A stretch of 21,432 nucleotides of DNA from Dentipellis sp. KUC8613. Taxonomy: Eukaryota > Basidiomycota > Agaricomycetes > Russulales > Hericiaceae. The translations under genes and the position numbers were made by a program. Positions 1 through 7,877 of this stretch are shown here, piece after piece (the stretch's first letter is position 1; each line of letters begins with the position of its first letter). The stretch spans positions 214,666-236,097 of the forward strand of contig NSJX01000041.1 of the NCBI GenBank assembly GCA_002286715.1, read 5' to 3'. The notes under the pieces were generated by a model. That model was not told where the DNA came from, did no database searches, and was given only the letters and a program-made list of their open reading frames with translations.

Positions 1-94
1 GCCATCTCAATGCTTGATAGCTGGAATGGGGCTGAAAAAGGCATAGATTGGGGAACTCCAGTTCTTCATCATACGCTCTAATGACTGCCGCTAG

Positions 95-376
95 TCAGGT
101 GTGGTCGAATACGCACTCAATGTGAAAGCAACACATATGCAATTTCTCCTCGTCACCTTCTTCCTCGGACTCAGACAAGATGGGACTACGTCAGATCTCG
201 TTCCCGTCCTCATCAAGCTCGATAGCCTCAGTGATACCTGCTGCTGCAAGGTTAGCATTCTCTTCCTCTTCAGTGACTATGCTAGCCTGATTGGTAGATG
301 CCTCGGAGCCTGTGTGTCGGACGCACTTTGATGATCGGGGAGCTGGCTTCGCAGGTGCATGACGTTTTGGCGCCAT
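95..376 (-). pseudogene. Decayed acidic N-terminal ORF fragment, unknown family
   Basis: The minus strand opens with ATG at 376 and encodes a basic start (MAPKRHAPAKPAP) followed by acidic runs (TEEEEN, ELDEDGNEI). An in-frame TGA at 193-191 interrupts it. The same frame then continues through SESEEEGDEEKLHM to a second stop at 97-95. A basic head followed by an acidic Ser/Glu stretch is common at the start of transposase-like and nuclear proteins in basidiomycetes, but no diagnostic domain is visible, so I assign no function. It could be a first exon whose stop lies in an unrecognised intron. Its position beside a pile of mobile elements makes a transposon relic the likelier reading. Confidence is low. 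Confidence 0.3.
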
Positions 377-513
377 GAGGGGGAGAGTTGGGCTTCTTCT
401 TCTCATGAAGAAGACAATCTGATAGAATTACATAATGTGCCAAAAGCGGTGCCTGTACTGTACAGTTTCAAGCCACTGGAAGATATGGGCCTCCCGAAAG
501 TTCTGCTGAGGTC

Positions 514-689
514 AAGATAAATTCATAAAAATAGAAAAATAAATTCCATGGGTCTATGGGTATATGGATGGGTAACCCACAACCCATATATATGGGTATG
601 GGTATGGTGTGGGTTACAAAGGCATTACCCATACCCATACCCATACAACCCATGCAGAAAACCCATGTGGGTTACCCAAACCCATGCAA
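514..689. repeat. A-rich tract and palindromic ACCCAT/ATGGGT repeat
   Basis: An A-rich stretch (about 514-548) is followed by about 140 bp made almost entirely of ACCCAT and ATGGGT units. Copies of GGGTAACCCACA at about 574 and its inverse TGTGGGTTACCC near 667-678 face each other, with a further TGTGGGTTAC at about 610, so the block can fold back on itself. It abuts the point where the copia reverse transcriptase breaks off (about 694). It could be the end of a second inserted element or a simple-repeat expansion. It is not the fungal telomere repeat TTAGGG. Confidence 0.6.
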
Positions 690-693
690 TTCC

Positions 694-1428
694 CTAGCAG
701 CAGCCGACGACGTTAGCGCCCTCGGGGCGCTTGACAAGTTCCCAGGTTCCGAGTTTGTCGAGCATGCCTAACTCAACATTGATCCCGTCTTTCCAATACA
801 TCCAGTGTGGGCTGCGCCGAGCCTCCTTGGTCGTGCGGGGCTCAATGGGATCGGAGGCTTCCGAGGCCATGGCGTATTCGACACCATGTACGTGGAGGTA
901 GCAGTCCCCGTTGCTTTGGTCGTCGGGGTCGTCCCAATCCAGCGAGAGTTCGAGCGCCGCAAAGGCGCCGCCTGGGCCAGCTGCATCATCACCGGGCAGT
1001 GTCGGTGCGCGGATGATGGGGGCACGCTCCATGGTAGTGGGCTGTGGCATACCGCATGGGAGACCAGCCATCGTACCGGTAGCGGTGCTGGCACCAGCCT
1101 CTAATTGGCGCACATAGCCGGAGGCGTAACAAATGCGGCCGGAACGGCGCGGGGCGTCAGGAACAACAGGAGGCGCATGGGCCTGTGGTGGAGTGCGAGG
1201 AGGGTCGCGTAGTGGAATGGGTGCGTCGTCGGGCGGTGCATCATTAGCAGCCTCGGCGTCGTCGGCGGCAGGCGCGGGCGCAGGCATGGGGTCGGGCGCG
1301 TCAGGGACAGCAGGCGCGTCGCCAGGCGGAGCGGGCGGCGCGGGTGCGGCATTGTCGAATCCGTCCGTCATCCAGGAGAGGTCATCATCCGGCCCGTCGA
1401 CCGAGATGTCCTCTGTAGTGGTGCACCA
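694..1428 (-). pseudogene. Ty1/copia Pol, 3' fragment: linker and start of reverse transcriptase
   Basis: This open frame continues the copia polyprotein on the far side of the inserted 3.57-kb element. It begins at the junction (WCTTTEDIS), runs through a long Pro/Ala-rich linker (about 20-110 residues in), and has the RRSGR motif typical of the integrase-RT linker. It then enters the reverse transcriptase at EARRSPHWMYWKDGINVELG and GTWELVKRPEGANVVGC. The match to copia RT stops after NVVGC, where a TAG codon and the ATGGGT repeat replace the expected GC(K/R)WVF continuation. The RT catalytic core (YVDD region), RNase H and the 3' LTR are missing from the window. This is a truncated, non-functional part of the element whose 5' part lies at 4997-7384. 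Confidence 0.85.
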
Positions 1429-1431
1429 GAC

Positions 1432-1690
1432 CCAGTAGACCCTTTATAATGTCTACTGGCTGTTGCCATGTGCAGCATTGCAAAAGTCCTGGCAACAGCC
1501 AAGCCTCTGTTGCCGTAGCCTTTACAATGCATGCACAACAGGCACATTGTAATGCGCACACGAATGCTCACATGACCACTTACAGGGTCTCAACATACAA
1601 AATAAAATAAAACATACGGCAAGCAGCAGCCACCGCTGCTGCTGCCGCCGCTGCTGCCGCCGCTGCCGCCGCCGCCGCTGCTCGATCACC
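1432..1690 (+). repeat. Left terminal inverted repeat
   Basis: This arm mirrors 5003 to about 4760. Two hairpins are nested inside it. CCAGTAGAC (1432-1440) pairs with GTCTACTGG (1451-1459), and CTGTTGCC (1460-1467) pairs with GGCAACAG (1491-1498). The second hairpin is kept in the right arm and the first is not. The arm ends in a GCTGCC/GCCGCC-rich run (about 1630-1685). Confidence 0.85.
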
Positions 1691-2380
1691 GCCCACCTGC
1701 CGCCGCTCGCTTCTGTGCCGCCGCTCATCCTCCCCACCGCCTGCACGTGCGCACCCCGCCACTGCATGCAATTCCCACTGCCGCCACCCGCCCCCGCCGT
1801 TTGCTTCTGTGCTCACGCGTGCACACGCCCGCCGTTGCTCGTCCTCTCATCTGCACGTGCGCACGCCATCACCGCATGCACCGCCACATCCCCTCGTCCC
1901 GCCGCCTCCGCCTGCACATGCGCACCGCCGCTGGTCCTTTCCCTCGCGCACGCCAGCGCTGCTGCCCCTGCGCGCGCGACCGACACTCACCCCTGCAGCC
2001 GGGCCCGTGCCCACCAGCGCTGTACCGCCACTGACATACCGTTGTGGGGGACCCTACCTGTGAGCACCACCCGCCCGGGCCACACCACCTCCTCCCCCGG
2101 CATGCACGGCACCACTCATGTTACCCAGCACTGCGGCTGCAGCCCCACGCGCCGGCAACCTGCTAGTGCAGTAGCACACAAACCACCGCACCTGCCGTAC
2201 GCGACGATGGCTGCTCACACCCGCATGGTTGCTAGCATGCACACGCGACATCCACAGATGCCACGTGTCCATGTCGGCATCCATGCGCATGCTCCCAACC
2301 GCCGTCGTTCCCTGTCACTCCGTCACCGCACGACTACACCAACACAAGCACGTACCTCGTACTCGTGCTCCCGCTAGCCA
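1691..2380 (+). repeat. Left subterminal repeat region
   Basis: This is a GC-rich, C-biased region built from degenerate copies of a unit containing CTGCACGTGCGCAC followed by a CTGCATGCAC-like block. Copies of the first motif are visible at 1741, 1852 and 1911 (the last with one change). The right arm has the same motif inverted. Long open frames here (for example 220 codons on the plus strand) consist of Cys/His/Pro/Thr low complexity and follow from the base composition. I do not call them genes. Confidence 0.6.
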
Positions 2381-2880
2381 GCACATCACCTCATAACCAT
2401 GGCGACCGTCGTGCGACGGGCCATACACGCCCGCACCGCATCCGTCCGGATTGCCAGACGGACGCTCAGAGCGGGCGACGGGGCTGAGGCATGGTCTTGC
2501 GTGTCATCACTCGGTGCATGTCGTCGCTCAGCGTGTGCGTTGTCGCTGTTGTCCTTGATGTGGCCCTCGTTGAAGGGGGAAGAGGCGAGGTCGGAAGGAT
2601 GAGGGAGACGGTGGGCACATCGATGGGGTGGAAAGTGATGAGCTAGGAGGGGGTGAAGACGAAAGGAAGGATGGTGATGGTGAGGAGAGAAGAGAAAGGG
2701 CGCAAACCAGGGATGAGCTGGCAGTGCACAGCCCTGCACGTGCTTTGGCACGTGCCCTGGCAGGGCCTTTGGATGCTCCAGACCGCCCGAGACAGGCGTG
2801 CCGCGAGCGCTCTCGGGATCAGCCGGAGCGCAGGGGCTGTGCATACTCCCGAACCTCTCCTGGTCAGGGAGGAGATTTGT
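2381..2880. other. GC-rich interior of the TIR element with a CACGTG hairpin
   Basis: No recognisable coding sequence is visible. A 152-codon open frame on the minus strand is Pro/His/Ala-rich with no domain. At 2731-2766 the sequence folds as GCCCTG, CACGTGC, a short TTTG loop, GCACGTG and CAGGGC, which places two CACGTG palindromes in one hairpin. The unit may be structural or may be a regulator-binding site. Confidence 0.4.
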
Positions 2881-3380
2881 AGCGCTATCTTAGTATTATC
2901 TCGTCTTCTAATGTGTTGCACATACTCTATTAATGTTTTATAACCTATACGAATTTACCAGGATTTAATGGTTAATAATTAAGCTGAAAATCATTGAATC
3001 TCATCATTTTACAGCCACACAGATATGGCATTTCGAGTATCTTGAATATAACATATCTGGAAGGGCACATAAAATCGTGAAGAGATAGAGTGATACTCTA
3101 TAGTATGCTAGAGACCTATTACAGCCATTTTATAAAGTATCTATGGGATTGTGCTTCGGAACGAGCCCAAAGTACCCTTAATACCATGCAGATTTCGAGT
3201 GCCGCGTCAGGACGGCGCGTCTGCATTCCACCACTTATTCATCGTTCATGTTGTGATTGCGGATGCGCTACATACAGTGTACTCTCACAAATTTGTATAC
3301 CTGTGCATTCATACAGTGTAATATCACTCTGTTATTTGTACGATTTAAGGAATTTTATTTTGTGTCAAAGTCTCTAGGCA
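2880..3380. other. AT-rich core of the TIR element, resembling captured intergenic DNA
   Basis: Base composition switches sharply from the GC-rich arm to AT-rich sequence at about 2880 and back at about 3385. There is no convincing ORF; a 95-codon frame at 3090-3377 lacks any motif. TATAA-like stretches and a repeated ATACAGTGTA (about 3271 and 3312) are present. With the CT tract and ATG that follow, it resembles the upstream region of a host gene carried along as cargo. Confidence 0.45.
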
Positions 3381-3397
3381 AGTAGCGGCCGCGCACG

Positions 3398-3417
3398 GTT
3401 TCGGGACATGCCGAAAC
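3398..3417. repeat. Perfect 7-bp palindrome GTTTCGG-N6-CCGAAAC
   Basis: The two 7-bp arms are exact inverses separated by GACATG. It lies just upstream of the CT tract in the TIR-element cargo and has the shape of a dimeric DNA-binding site. The function is unknown. Confidence 0.5.
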
Positions 3418-3457
3418 ATCACGTGGCCAACTTCAACATGAGCTGCACGTCGTCTGG

Positions 3458-3480
3458 CTCTCTCTCTCTCTCTCTCTCTC
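3458..3480 (+). repeat. (CT)n microsatellite, promoter-type CT tract
   Basis: A pure CT run of 23 bases ends 12 bases before the ATG of the small spliced ORF. Pyrimidine tracts just upstream of start codons are common in basidiomycete promoters and 5' leaders, which supports reading the ORF as derived from a host gene. Confidence 0.8.
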
Positions 3481-3492
3481 ATATTCGCCACC

Positions 3493-3884
3493 ATGCCCCA
3501 CGTCGTCTTTGGGCTCTGCAGCCCTGGTTGTTCACGCTGGTATGTTCTTTTTGCCTGTTATATGTGCTTTACATCGAATGCTAACCGCTTTTCGTCTCTT
3601 TCAGCCCCCCACTCACGTGTGACGTGGCACCGCGCCCTCTTGCCCCTCTTTTCCTACCGCCCCGAGCGTATCAAGAGCAGCAGCAGCATGTCGCTGCGCA
3701 CATGATCCCCCCTCCCGCACGCCCGTCCCTTCCGACCGGCCCCTCCTGTCCGTGCGCCCGGACTCGTTCACTGCACGCCAGCAGGTATCCACGCTCAACA
3801 CGCCGCCGAGTCCGGCAAGTTGGAGTTGCGCATGCAAGCGGCAGGGGGTGGGACGTGGCGAGTGCGTGCAAGGGGACAAGGTGA
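3493..3884 (+). CDS. Small intron-containing ORF inside the TIR element (captured gene 5' fragment?)
   Basis: The start codon sits in GCCACCATG, a strong initiation context, directly after the CT tract. Exon 1 (3493-3539) is followed by a well-formed 65-bp intron (3540-3604) with donor GTATGT, branch GCTAAC and acceptor TTTCAG. Exon 2 (3605-3884) continues in frame to TGA, giving 108 residues. The product starts MPHVVFGLCSPGC, has a YQEQQQHVAAHM segment and then becomes Arg/Pro-rich; I recognise no family. A second possible donor, AAG|GTGAGT at about 3881, with an acceptor before 4030 would replace the last residues with a few others. Either way it looks like the truncated 5' end of a host gene carried by a transposon. 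It may be transcribed or may be inert. Confidence is moderate for the intron and low for a functional protein. Confidence 0.35.
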
Positions 3885-4019
3885 GTGGGACCAAACACGA
3901 GCGAGGGTGGACGAATGCGTGCGCCACTCTCGTTTGTTCTTTTTGTCGGTTTTGTACGTGCGTGGCTTGGCGTCGGCCTCCTGCCACGGGGCGCTGACAT
4001 TACCACATTTGTGTGTGTG

Positions 4020-4760
4020 TGCCGCTAGCACAAGTGGGTGAAAGAACAGTGGGCGTGCATACGCTGGCGAGCGGCCGCGCCCCGCTGTTGGGTGGGTGCA
4101 CGGGTGACCGTGGGCACGAGCCGGCGTGCAGGCGGGGGTGTAGAATTGCTAGTGAGCGCGTGGGGCATGGTTGGCCCATGTGCTTGCATTGAGTATGCGG
4201 GCGGGTAGCAGCACAGACGAGCGGTGCAGCGCCCGTCGAGCACGCAGTTGGCGTGCGTAGGAGTGTGTGGAGGCGGGTAGCAGTGCGCGTAGCAGTGTGG
4301 CGGGAGGCGGGTCGCACCAGCAGTCGACGAGAGGCACCAGCTAACAGCAGGTGGGGAAGGTCGCGAGCGTGCCAGTAGCGGCAGGTGCGGGTGGTGACGA
4401 GGACAGTAGTGGCATGGGCGGCGGCGCGCGCAGCGGGGGGCGCAGCGGCGGCTGGCGTGGGCGACGGCGCGCGCAGGTGGGGGGCACAGCGGCAGCTGGC
4501 ACGGGTGAATGTGGCGGTGGGTGCCCGCGCAGCCAGCAGAACGAGCGGCGGTGGTGCGACAGACGTGGCAGTGCGTGCAGCGACGGGTGTGCACGTGCAG
4601 GCAGCCAGAAGAGCGACGGCGGCGGCGCGCAGGTGGGGGTGCAGAGCGGGCGGCGGGAGCGGGAGCGGGAGCAGTAGCGGCACGTGGCAGTGCATGCAGC
4701 GATGGGGTGCGCACGTGCAGGCGGCGGGCGGGATGAGCGGTGGCGCAGAAGCGAGCGGTG
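4020..4760 (-). repeat. Right subterminal repeat region
   Basis: This is the mirror of the left subterminal region. It is GC-rich and G-biased on the plus strand, with GTGCGCACGTGCAG at 4706-4720 and GTGTGCACGTGCAG at 4588-4602 as inverted copies of the left motif. A long minus-strand frame of 315 codons (4025-4972) consists of Arg/Pro/His/Cys/Ala repeats mirroring these DNA units. It has no domain and is not annotated as a gene. Confidence 0.6.
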
Positions 4761-5003
4761 GCAGGCAGGTGGTAAGCGAGCGGCGGTGGTGGCAGCGGCG
4801 GCAGCAGCAGCTGCTCCTGCCGTATGTTTTTTATTTTATATGTTACGACCCTGTAAGCGGTCATGTGAGCACCTGTGTGCATTACAATGCGCTCTGCTGT
4901 GTGCACATTGCAAAGGCTACGGCAACAGAGGCGCGACTGTTGCCGGGGTTTTTGCAATGCTGCACATGGCAACAGTCGGGAAACATTGTAAAGGGTCTAC
5001 TGG
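4760..5003 (-). repeat. Right terminal inverted repeat
   Basis: Read inward on the minus strand it begins CCAGTAGACCCTTTA and follows the left arm through the same conserved blocks. It keeps the CTGTTGCC/GGCAACAG hairpin but has lost the terminal CCAGTAGAC/GTCTACTGG palindrome seen on the left. It reads directly into copia sequence after the GAC at 5004-5006. Confidence 0.85.
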
Positions 5004-7384
5004 GACACCTCAGTGGCGGAGACGGGGGTGCTGTCATCCCACGCGATGTTATGTTCCACTGTGATGGAGCGCTTGCCGGGCCAATAGACTAATGCCCCCT
5101 TGCTAACCGTGCTGTAACCAACGAAGCGGCCCTCGTCCGCCTGGGGCTCGAGCTTGCGGCGTCCCTCGATGCGGACCCAAACACGACATCCCCATTCGTG
5201 TAGGTCTGACAGATCAGGCACGATGCCCGTCGCGTGTTCGTGCAGTGACGGCCCAGGGAAGGAGTGCGAGCCTGTGCGGCACCAGACTGCGTACTGCATA
5301 GCTGCCGCCCAGAGGAATTTCGGGAGTCTAGATGCGAGGAGCATCGCGCGCGCGCGGCCGACGCTTGTGCGAAAGAAGTGTTCGGCGGTACCATTTTGCG
5401 CCGATGTGTCGTGGACTGTCAGCTCATGGCGGGTGCCGCGCCCCTTCAGGTACAAGATGAAATTGGCGCTGAGGTATTCGCCTCCACGGTCAGTGCGAAA
5501 CGTTTTGATATTAGGCCCGTGGCGCTGGACTTCGATGAATTTCTCGTATTCTTTGTAGAGATTGAATGCCTCGTCTTTTGATTTCAAAAAGCTGACGGTG
5601 ATCTCGTATGTGCTATCATCGATGAAGGACATGGCGTACAGGTGGCCATGGAGGGAGTGGACTTGCACTGGTCCCCATAGATCGGACTGGATTAGTTTGC
5701 CGTAACGCGTGGCGCGAGCTCGCGTGCGCGTCTTCGGGAGCGACGAACGCATGATCTTGCCTCGTGTGCACGCTTCGCAGGCATGCTCGTTGGGATCGGA
5801 AATTAATGTAATCCCTTTGATGGTGCCATTGGCAACGAAACGCTTGACAGCGGAGATCGAAATATGGCCGAGACAATGGTGGAGGTCAGTGGCCGTCATT
5901 TTGATCGTTGACGCTGCCAGGGTGACCAGCTGTGCCGGACCGGGAATGGTGGTGTTCGTATAGGCGGGGCTGCGGAATAGGTATAGCGATTGTCCGCGGG
6001 GAACCCGAGCGATGGGGACGCCAGTCGGGGAATAGACGTGGCAGTGCCCTCCTTTGAATACGCTACTGCATCCGGTATGATCGATCTGAGGTATGGAGAC
6101 GAGCGTCATCGTTATCGTAGGCGCGTGGAGGACGTTGTGTAGCCTGACGTAGGTCGAGCTGCTTCCGAGCGGCATCTTGAGTAGGAGATTGCCGCGTCCG
6201 ATGGCTTGGAATGTCTCGCCGTTCGCTGCACGCACATTGATAGGCTCTATGGCGACGTAATCCGTAAGTTTGTGCTTGTATCGCGTGAAGTGGGAGCTAG
6301 CTCCTGCGTCCATACACCGGGCCGGCTCGACATAATCGGAATCTTCTTCAATTGATGCAAGCGCGTAACTTATCGTATGACATTGGGTCGTCGCTGCCAA
6401 GGCGAATGGGGAATGGAACTGTCCATCGGCAGTGCTCGCCAGATGGGCGCCTTCCTCCGCCGGACTCTCGGCTGCCTGCTCCCTCTTTTTCGGTCCTTTC
6501 CCCTCTCTCCCGCCCCCCGGCGCCCAGCAGTGCAAAGCGAAGTGATTGAGCTTCCCGCAATTCGAGCATGTCTTCCCGTATGCGGGGTTATTGGGGTTCG
6601 GGCTGCGGCCGCGACGCTGGTTCCCGTTGGAAGCCAGCGCGGATTCACTATTTGGTACCTCTCGGGCCGTGTGGAGCTTGCGGCGATCGTATTTGTCTAG
6701 GGCGTGCCAGATAACGATGAGAGGTGTCAACGGTTGTTGATTGATGCGCGCGGCAGCTGTGATGGTAGCGATGGTAGGGTCGAATGATCGAGGAAGAGAG
6801 CCCATGATGACGGCAGCGTAGTCGCTATCCGGCAGAGGGGATCCGAGTCCGCTAAGTTGGTCTTGGAATGCGATCAAGGTGTCGATGTGAGCACGGACAT
6901 CTCCGCCCTCGGCACAGCACAATTCCATCATCTTGCAACGTATATCGATTTTGTAAAGATCTGATTGACTTTCAAATTCATTGCAGAGTTCTGCCCAAGC
7001 TTGGGCTGTCGGAAGGTTTTTGATTTTGATTAGGAGAGAATCGGGGATCGTCGCATACAGCTGCGCGAGGATCATGGATTCCCGTTTCTGATATTCGTCC
7101 CAAAGTAGGGAATCTTCTTCGTATTTTGTCCACTCTGCGGCCGTTGGCTGAACGAGTCAGGGAACGGATGGAGATTTTCCGTCCTCGTCATCGCTCTTTA
7201 CCATTCTGGGCTGTGGTGGCATCGGCATCACCATTGGGGGTACTCTTACGGCACCCATGACGTGTCGCATCAATCCTTTGGTGCCCAGGACGGCCAGCGT
7301 GCGGGCTTTGAATGACATCCAGTTGCTACCATCCGGAGCCAGCTTCGGCACGGTGTACCGGATCTTCGATTCGGAGAGCGACAT
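4997..7384 (-). pseudogene. Ty1/copia Gag-Pol, 5' part: gag, zinc knuckle, protease, integrase
   Basis: The likely start is ATG 7384 (MSLSES); an upstream ATG at 7405 overlaps the primer binding site. The gag head has APDGSNWMSFKARTLAVLG and GLMRHVMG. An in-frame TGA at 7159-7157 follows, then the same frame resumes (PTAAEWTKYEEDSLLWDEY) and stays open for 719 codons. Residue numbers here count from the Met at 7075. The gag core is about 1-135, and the CCHC zinc knuckle is C170, C173, H178, C183. The protease site is DAGASSH (D256). The integrase zinc motif is H400, H404, C433, C436, and the catalytic triad is D465, D529, E565 with 35 residues between the last two. The family's usual AERxNRT is AEHFFRT here. 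The open frame ends by running into the inserted TIR element, where TAG (4999-4997) belongs to the insertion. Pol continues at 1428. Confidence 0.9.
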
Positions 7385-7397
7385 GTCGGGTAGGTCA

Positions 7398-7409
7398 GGG
7401 CCCATAACC
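7398..7409 (-). promoter_or_regulatory. Copia primer binding site, initiator-Met tRNA half type
   Basis: On the element's sense (minus) strand GGTTATGGGCCC directly follows the LTR end TCAACA. Its complement, GGGCCCATAACC, looks like the anticodon stem-loop of an initiator methionine tRNA, with anticodon CAT. Copia elements characteristically prime with a cleaved 5' half of that tRNA, so a site complementary to the anticodon region fits this family. The tRNA itself is not in the window. Confidence 0.7.
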
Positions 7410-7877
7410 TGTTGAAATCGATACCCCCAGGGATCTAATAAACGCGCAAGTTGCGCTTCTCAGCGATATGATAGAATCACTGTATTTGATATGTACCTAA
7501 TAAACGCGCAAGTTGCACTTCTATTCTAAGTTAGCTTTGGCGTATTGTATCTAGATGCAGTGATACTCACCTCAGCGATATGATAGAATCACTGAGGTGC
7601 ACCGCTATCGGGTGGCGCGTGCCGTATACCGACGCGCGCTGTGGCTTGACTACTGTATAGTATTGCGTCACGTCTGTCCCACGAGATCCCTGCGTCCGAT
7701 AAGATAAGATAACCTACTCGCGACTTCACGGTGGTTTGACCGCTCGATCGCTCATTCCAACACATAGCAGTCATAGCAAGGTACCTTCTTCCATAGCAGC
7801 CATAGCTGAGGTACCTACTTCCATAGCACCCATAGCACTATCATAGCTCCAAGGGGAGAGTCTATAGCCTATCAACA
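7410..7877 (-). repeat. Copia 5' LTR (outer end tentative)
   Basis: The inner end is fixed by the primer binding site: on the plus strand it starts TGTTGA at 7410. The best matching outer end is TCAACA at 7872-7877, giving the 6-bp TGTTGA/TCAACA termini usual for copia and a length of 468 bp. Other CA-ending candidates are 7681 and about 7756. The partner LTR is absent, so this cannot be checked here. The inner half has two interleaved direct repeats. One is a 26-bp unit starting CTAATAAACGCGC (7435-7460 and 7497-7522, one mismatch). The other is a perfect 22-bp unit starting CAGCGATATGATAG (7461-7482 and 7573-7594). The outer half has repeated CCATAGCA/GGTACCT units, as expected of U3 promoter repeats. 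Confidence 0.55.

Larger units (their letters stand above)
1432..5003. mobile_element. 3.57-kb non-autonomous TIR DNA transposon nested in copia
   Basis: Both ends begin CCAGTAGACCCTTTA when read inward. The two ends stay mostly identical for about 200 bp, including the blocks TGTTGCCATGTGCAGCATTG, CTCTGTTGCCGTAGCCTTT, GCTCACATGACC, CTTACAGGGTC and ACATACGGCA. The flanking trinucleotide GAC occurs at 1429-1431 and again at 5004-5006, a candidate 3-bp target-site duplication. The element interrupts the copia frame, so the insertion is directly visible. Its arms are extremely GC-rich, with repeated CTGCACGTGCGCAC motifs; the centre is AT-rich and carries a short spliced ORF. No transposase motif was found in any frame. 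A 3-bp duplication plus subterminal repeats recalls CACTA/CMC or PIF-Harbinger relatives, but the ends are not CACTA and the superfamily is unassigned. Confidence 0.85.
694..7877 (-). mobile_element. Ty1/copia LTR retrotransposon, 3'-truncated and split by a nested element
   Basis: In element order, reading the minus strand, there is a 5' LTR (about 7877-7410), a primer binding site at 7409-7398, gag from 7384, zinc knuckle, protease, GAG-pre-integrase, integrase, Pro/Ala linker and the beginning of RT. Protease-integrase-RT order is the copia (Pseudoviridae-type) order, as opposed to gypsy. The copy is dead: it has an in-frame TGA in gag, it is split at 1431/5004, its RT, RNase H and 3' LTR are lost at about 697, and the frames across the split are offset by one base. 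The coding frame is otherwise open over about 700 codons, so decay seems fairly recent. Confidence 0.85.

Noticed and set aside
549..689. Telomere-type repeat
   Set aside because: Units are ATGGGT/ACCCAT in both orientations, not the fungal TTAGGG array.
1715..2377. 220-codon plus-strand ORF in the left arm of the TIR element
   Set aside because: Cys/His/Pro/Thr low complexity produced by subterminal repeats; no domain; frames on both strands are equally open because of GC content.
2386..2844. 152-codon minus-strand ORF
   Set aside because: No motif, no splice logic, biased composition; kept only as a GC-rich interior.
3458..3480. CRISPR-like or tandem array
   Set aside because: It is a simple CT dinucleotide run; no spacer-repeat structure exists anywhere in the window.
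4025..4972. 315-codon minus-strand ORF in the right arm
   Set aside because: Mirrors repeat units (LHVRTPSLHALP-like) and runs into the terminal repeat; composition artefact, not a transposase.
4385..5092. 235-codon plus-strand ORF opposite the right arm
   Set aside because: Gly/Ala/Arg-rich shadow crossing the transposon boundary into copia antisense.
7398..7428. tRNA-Met gene fragment on the plus strand
   Set aside because: The anticodon-like GGGCCCATAACC is better explained as the complement of the copia primer binding site; no acceptor stem or B box is present.
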